Source: Desulfofustis limnaeus (GTDB taxonomy: Bacteria; Desulfobacterota; Desulfobulbia; Desulfobulbales; Desulfocapsaceae). From it: 64,000 nucleotides of DNA. A model generated the notes under the pieces. That model made no database searches. It had not been told where the DNA came from and worked only from the letters and a program-made list of their open reading frames with translations. The stretch covers positions 62,001 to 126,000 of the forward strand of contig NZ_AP025516.1 in the NCBI RefSeq assembly GCF_023169885.1, written 5' to 3'. This document shows positions 62,773 through 64,000 of this stretch, one piece after another (the stretch's first letter is position 1; the number at the start of each line of letters is the position of its first letter). Both the position numbers and the translations under genes were made by a program.

Positions 62773-64000
62773 TTAGTTGGAGCCGCTGTAGAAACGCCAC
62801 TGACCGTTACTCAGGTTATGGGCGTATTTCATGACCAATTTCAGCGGCCGACCTCTCCCTATCTCGGTGCATTCCAGACGAAAGATCAGGAGATCGCCCA
62901 CCTGTTTTTCGAAAATGACGGCCGGGTCGACCAGTGATTCCGGAGGTGAGGCCGTATAGTGTTTGGTAAACAGCTCAGCGAAATGCTCTTCGAGATAACT
63001 GATCTTATCGGCAAGCAACCGGTCGGTCTTGGCCTGGCTGATGGCCTGTTCGGTCTCTTTGAGGGTGGCCGAGAATTCCGGGTCGTGGGCAAACTCGCTG
63101 GCGATTATGGTTGTGGTGATGGTTTGTAGTTTATCCAGCGCCGCCTGATAATTTTTTTCTTTCAGGAACTTGGCCGCTTCCTGTTTGTCGCGGATGACGG
63201 CAGCCTGGAGCAGCGTCCGCGCCAGCTTTTTCTTGTTATCCTCAGTGTTGCTTTGCTTAAGTAGATCGCTGTTGCTTTCCAGGATGGAGATGGCTCGTTC
63301 GTAGTTGACGATAGCCTTGTCCCACTCGGCCGAGGTGAAGGCGTTCCTGCCACTGTTGATGGTCTCGTACAACTCCGCCTTGACCATGAGTTGCTTTAAT
63401 TCCTCTGTCGTTGCCGGGTCATCACGTTTGGCCGATTTGATCGCCACCTCGTAGGCGGCTCGATAATGGGCAACGGCGTCTTGCCACTGTTGGGCGGCAA
63501 AGGCGATATCCCCCTTTTCTTTGGCCGTCGCCACCGAGATCTCTTCCAGTTTACCGGTCACGGAAGCAATGATTTCGGCCTTGTTCTCGATGGTGAGGTC
63601 CTTGGCCAGGAACAGAGCATTTTCCAGATCTGCGGTGGCCAGTACCCACTTCTCCAGCCTGATATACTCTTCTCCGGAACGAAGGAGCGTGTTGAATCGT
63701 GCCGTCTTCTGCTTCTCGGTGATGGCAAAGACCAACTCCTGGTCAATGGATGGTTCACCAGCTGCCAGGGTCAAGGCTTGATCGTAATTCGCTACGGCTT
63801 GTTGCCAGTCTTGGTTGGCGAAAAAGGAATCGCCTTCCTTGACAAAATGGTTAAAGGCGCGGACTGACTTGACAACGTCTTTGGGCAGATATCTACCATC
63901 GAAAAAGAGGTTGCCGGCCAGGCCTTGATGAAGGACTTCCGATTGCAAAACGGTCTCGATTTCACGCATGAGCAAGTCCCTGGCGCCGCCTCGGAAGAAT
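62773..64000 (-). CDS. Tetratricopeptide-like repeat protein, N-terminus cut by window edge
   Basis: At least 408 residues; the frame stays open to the right edge, where the residues FFRGGARDLLMREIETVL continue smoothly into the rest, so the internal ATG at 63975 is probably not the start. It contains several TPR-like units, for example KEGDSFFANQDWQQAVANYD, EKGDIAFAAQQWQDAVAHYR and NAFTSAEWDKAIVNYE, spaced by long helices. The C-terminus (LIFRLECTEIGRGRPLKLVM) is a beta-rich cap. Function unknown; perhaps a scaffold in a signalling or envelope complex. Confidence 0.7.
   Translation of the reverse strand, partial: FFRGGARDLLMREIETVLQSEVLHQGLAGNLFFDGRYLPKDVVKSVRAFNHFVKEGDSFFANQDWQQAVANYDQALTLAAGEPSIDQELVFAITEKQKTARFNTLLRSGEEYIRLEKWVLATADLENALFLAKDLTIENKAEIIASVTGKLEEISVATAKEKGDIAFAAQQWQDAVAHYRAAYEVAIKSAKRDDPATTEELKQLMVKAELYETINSGRNAFTSAEWDKAIVNYERAISILESNSDLLKQSNTEDNKKKLARTLLQAAVIRDKQEAAKFLKEKNYQAALDKLQTITTTIIASEFAHDPEFSATLKETEQAISQAKTDRLLADKISYLEEHFAELFTKHYTASPPESLVDPAVIFEKQVGDLLIFRLECTEIGRGRPLKLVMKYAHNLSNGQWRFYSGSN

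Noticed and set aside
1-64000. tRNA, rRNA, CRISPR or prophage features
   Set aside because: Reading both strands I found no cloverleaf with conserved TTCRA arm, no rRNA-like block, no regularly spaced short direct repeats, and no phage or transposase genes. A covariance scan could still reveal a small RNA.

Overview
The window is about 64 kb of a GC-rich chromosome, almost certainly from a dissimilatory sulfate reducer of the Desulfobacterota. The Desulfobulbales are my best guess, but that rank is inference. The main evidence is a complete dsrA-dsrB-dsrD locus, supported by a soluble [NiFe] hydrogenase, a glutamate synthase-like protein without a glutaminase domain, and many housekeeping genes of deltaproteobacterial type. 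I see no rRNA, no convincing tRNA, no CRISPR array, no phage and no transposase gene. The mobile signal is a family of about 142-bp non-coding repeats with terminal inverted repeats.

Layout. 1-3.6 kb: gloA-gshA operon (gshA cut by the left edge), an Ala/Lys/Glu-repeat lipoprotein and panE. 3.7-8 kb: a hydrogenase operon (V4R-like protein, small subunit, large subunit, 2x[4Fe-4S] ferredoxin, second V4R-like protein, maturation protease), tightly packed and meeting larA tail to tail. 8-12 kb: larA and a FadR-type GntR regulator, divergent from hydroxypyruvate isomerase and tartronate semialdehyde reductase genes. 12-17 kb: a small winged-helix protein, a GAF-ANTAR antiterminator, and a glutamate synthase-like gene whose leader carries two AAUGGC-hexaloop hairpins and an overlapping intrinsic terminator; opposite lies a [2Fe-2S] ferredoxin with a KaiC-like/XRE/cupin fusion. 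17-30 kb: accessory genes (universal stress protein, an enolase-like protein coupled to a small-molecule kinase, YjdF, YaaA, cNMP-PilZ, OsmC, two glycosyltransferases, PAP2, YkgJ), with most of the repeats. 30-42 kb: pseudouridine synthase, UPF0210/ACT pair, MTA/SAH deaminase, then a replication/translation/division string (YhaM-like, holB, ricT, metG, yggT, divIVA, yggU) ending in a TIM-like gene that lacks the catalytic glutamate. 42-47 kb: UbiB-like kinase, HDOD and a degenerate GGDEF/HD-GYP protein. 47-54.7 kb: dnaG-rpoD, dprA, rpe, pgi. 54.7-58.6 kb: dsrA, dsrB, hairpin, dsrD, terminator, birA. 58.6-64 kb: metK-ahcY, kdsD, and a tetratricopeptide-like gene cut by the right edge.

How the parts connect. 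DsrABD is the terminal sulfite reductase, and the hydrogenase with its ferredoxin can supply or dispose of electrons. metK, ahcY and mtaD form an S-adenosylmethionine cycle. gshA and gloA couple glutathione precursor synthesis to methylglyoxal removal. hyi, glxR and larA suggest use of short hydroxy acids.

The strongest regulatory discovery is the ANTAR-type antitermination leader at 13.25-13.44 kb. The most unusual protein-level observations are two glycolytic-enzyme look-alikes (enolase-like and TIM-like) with altered catalytic residues, and two related V4R-like proteins bracketing the hydrogenase subunits.
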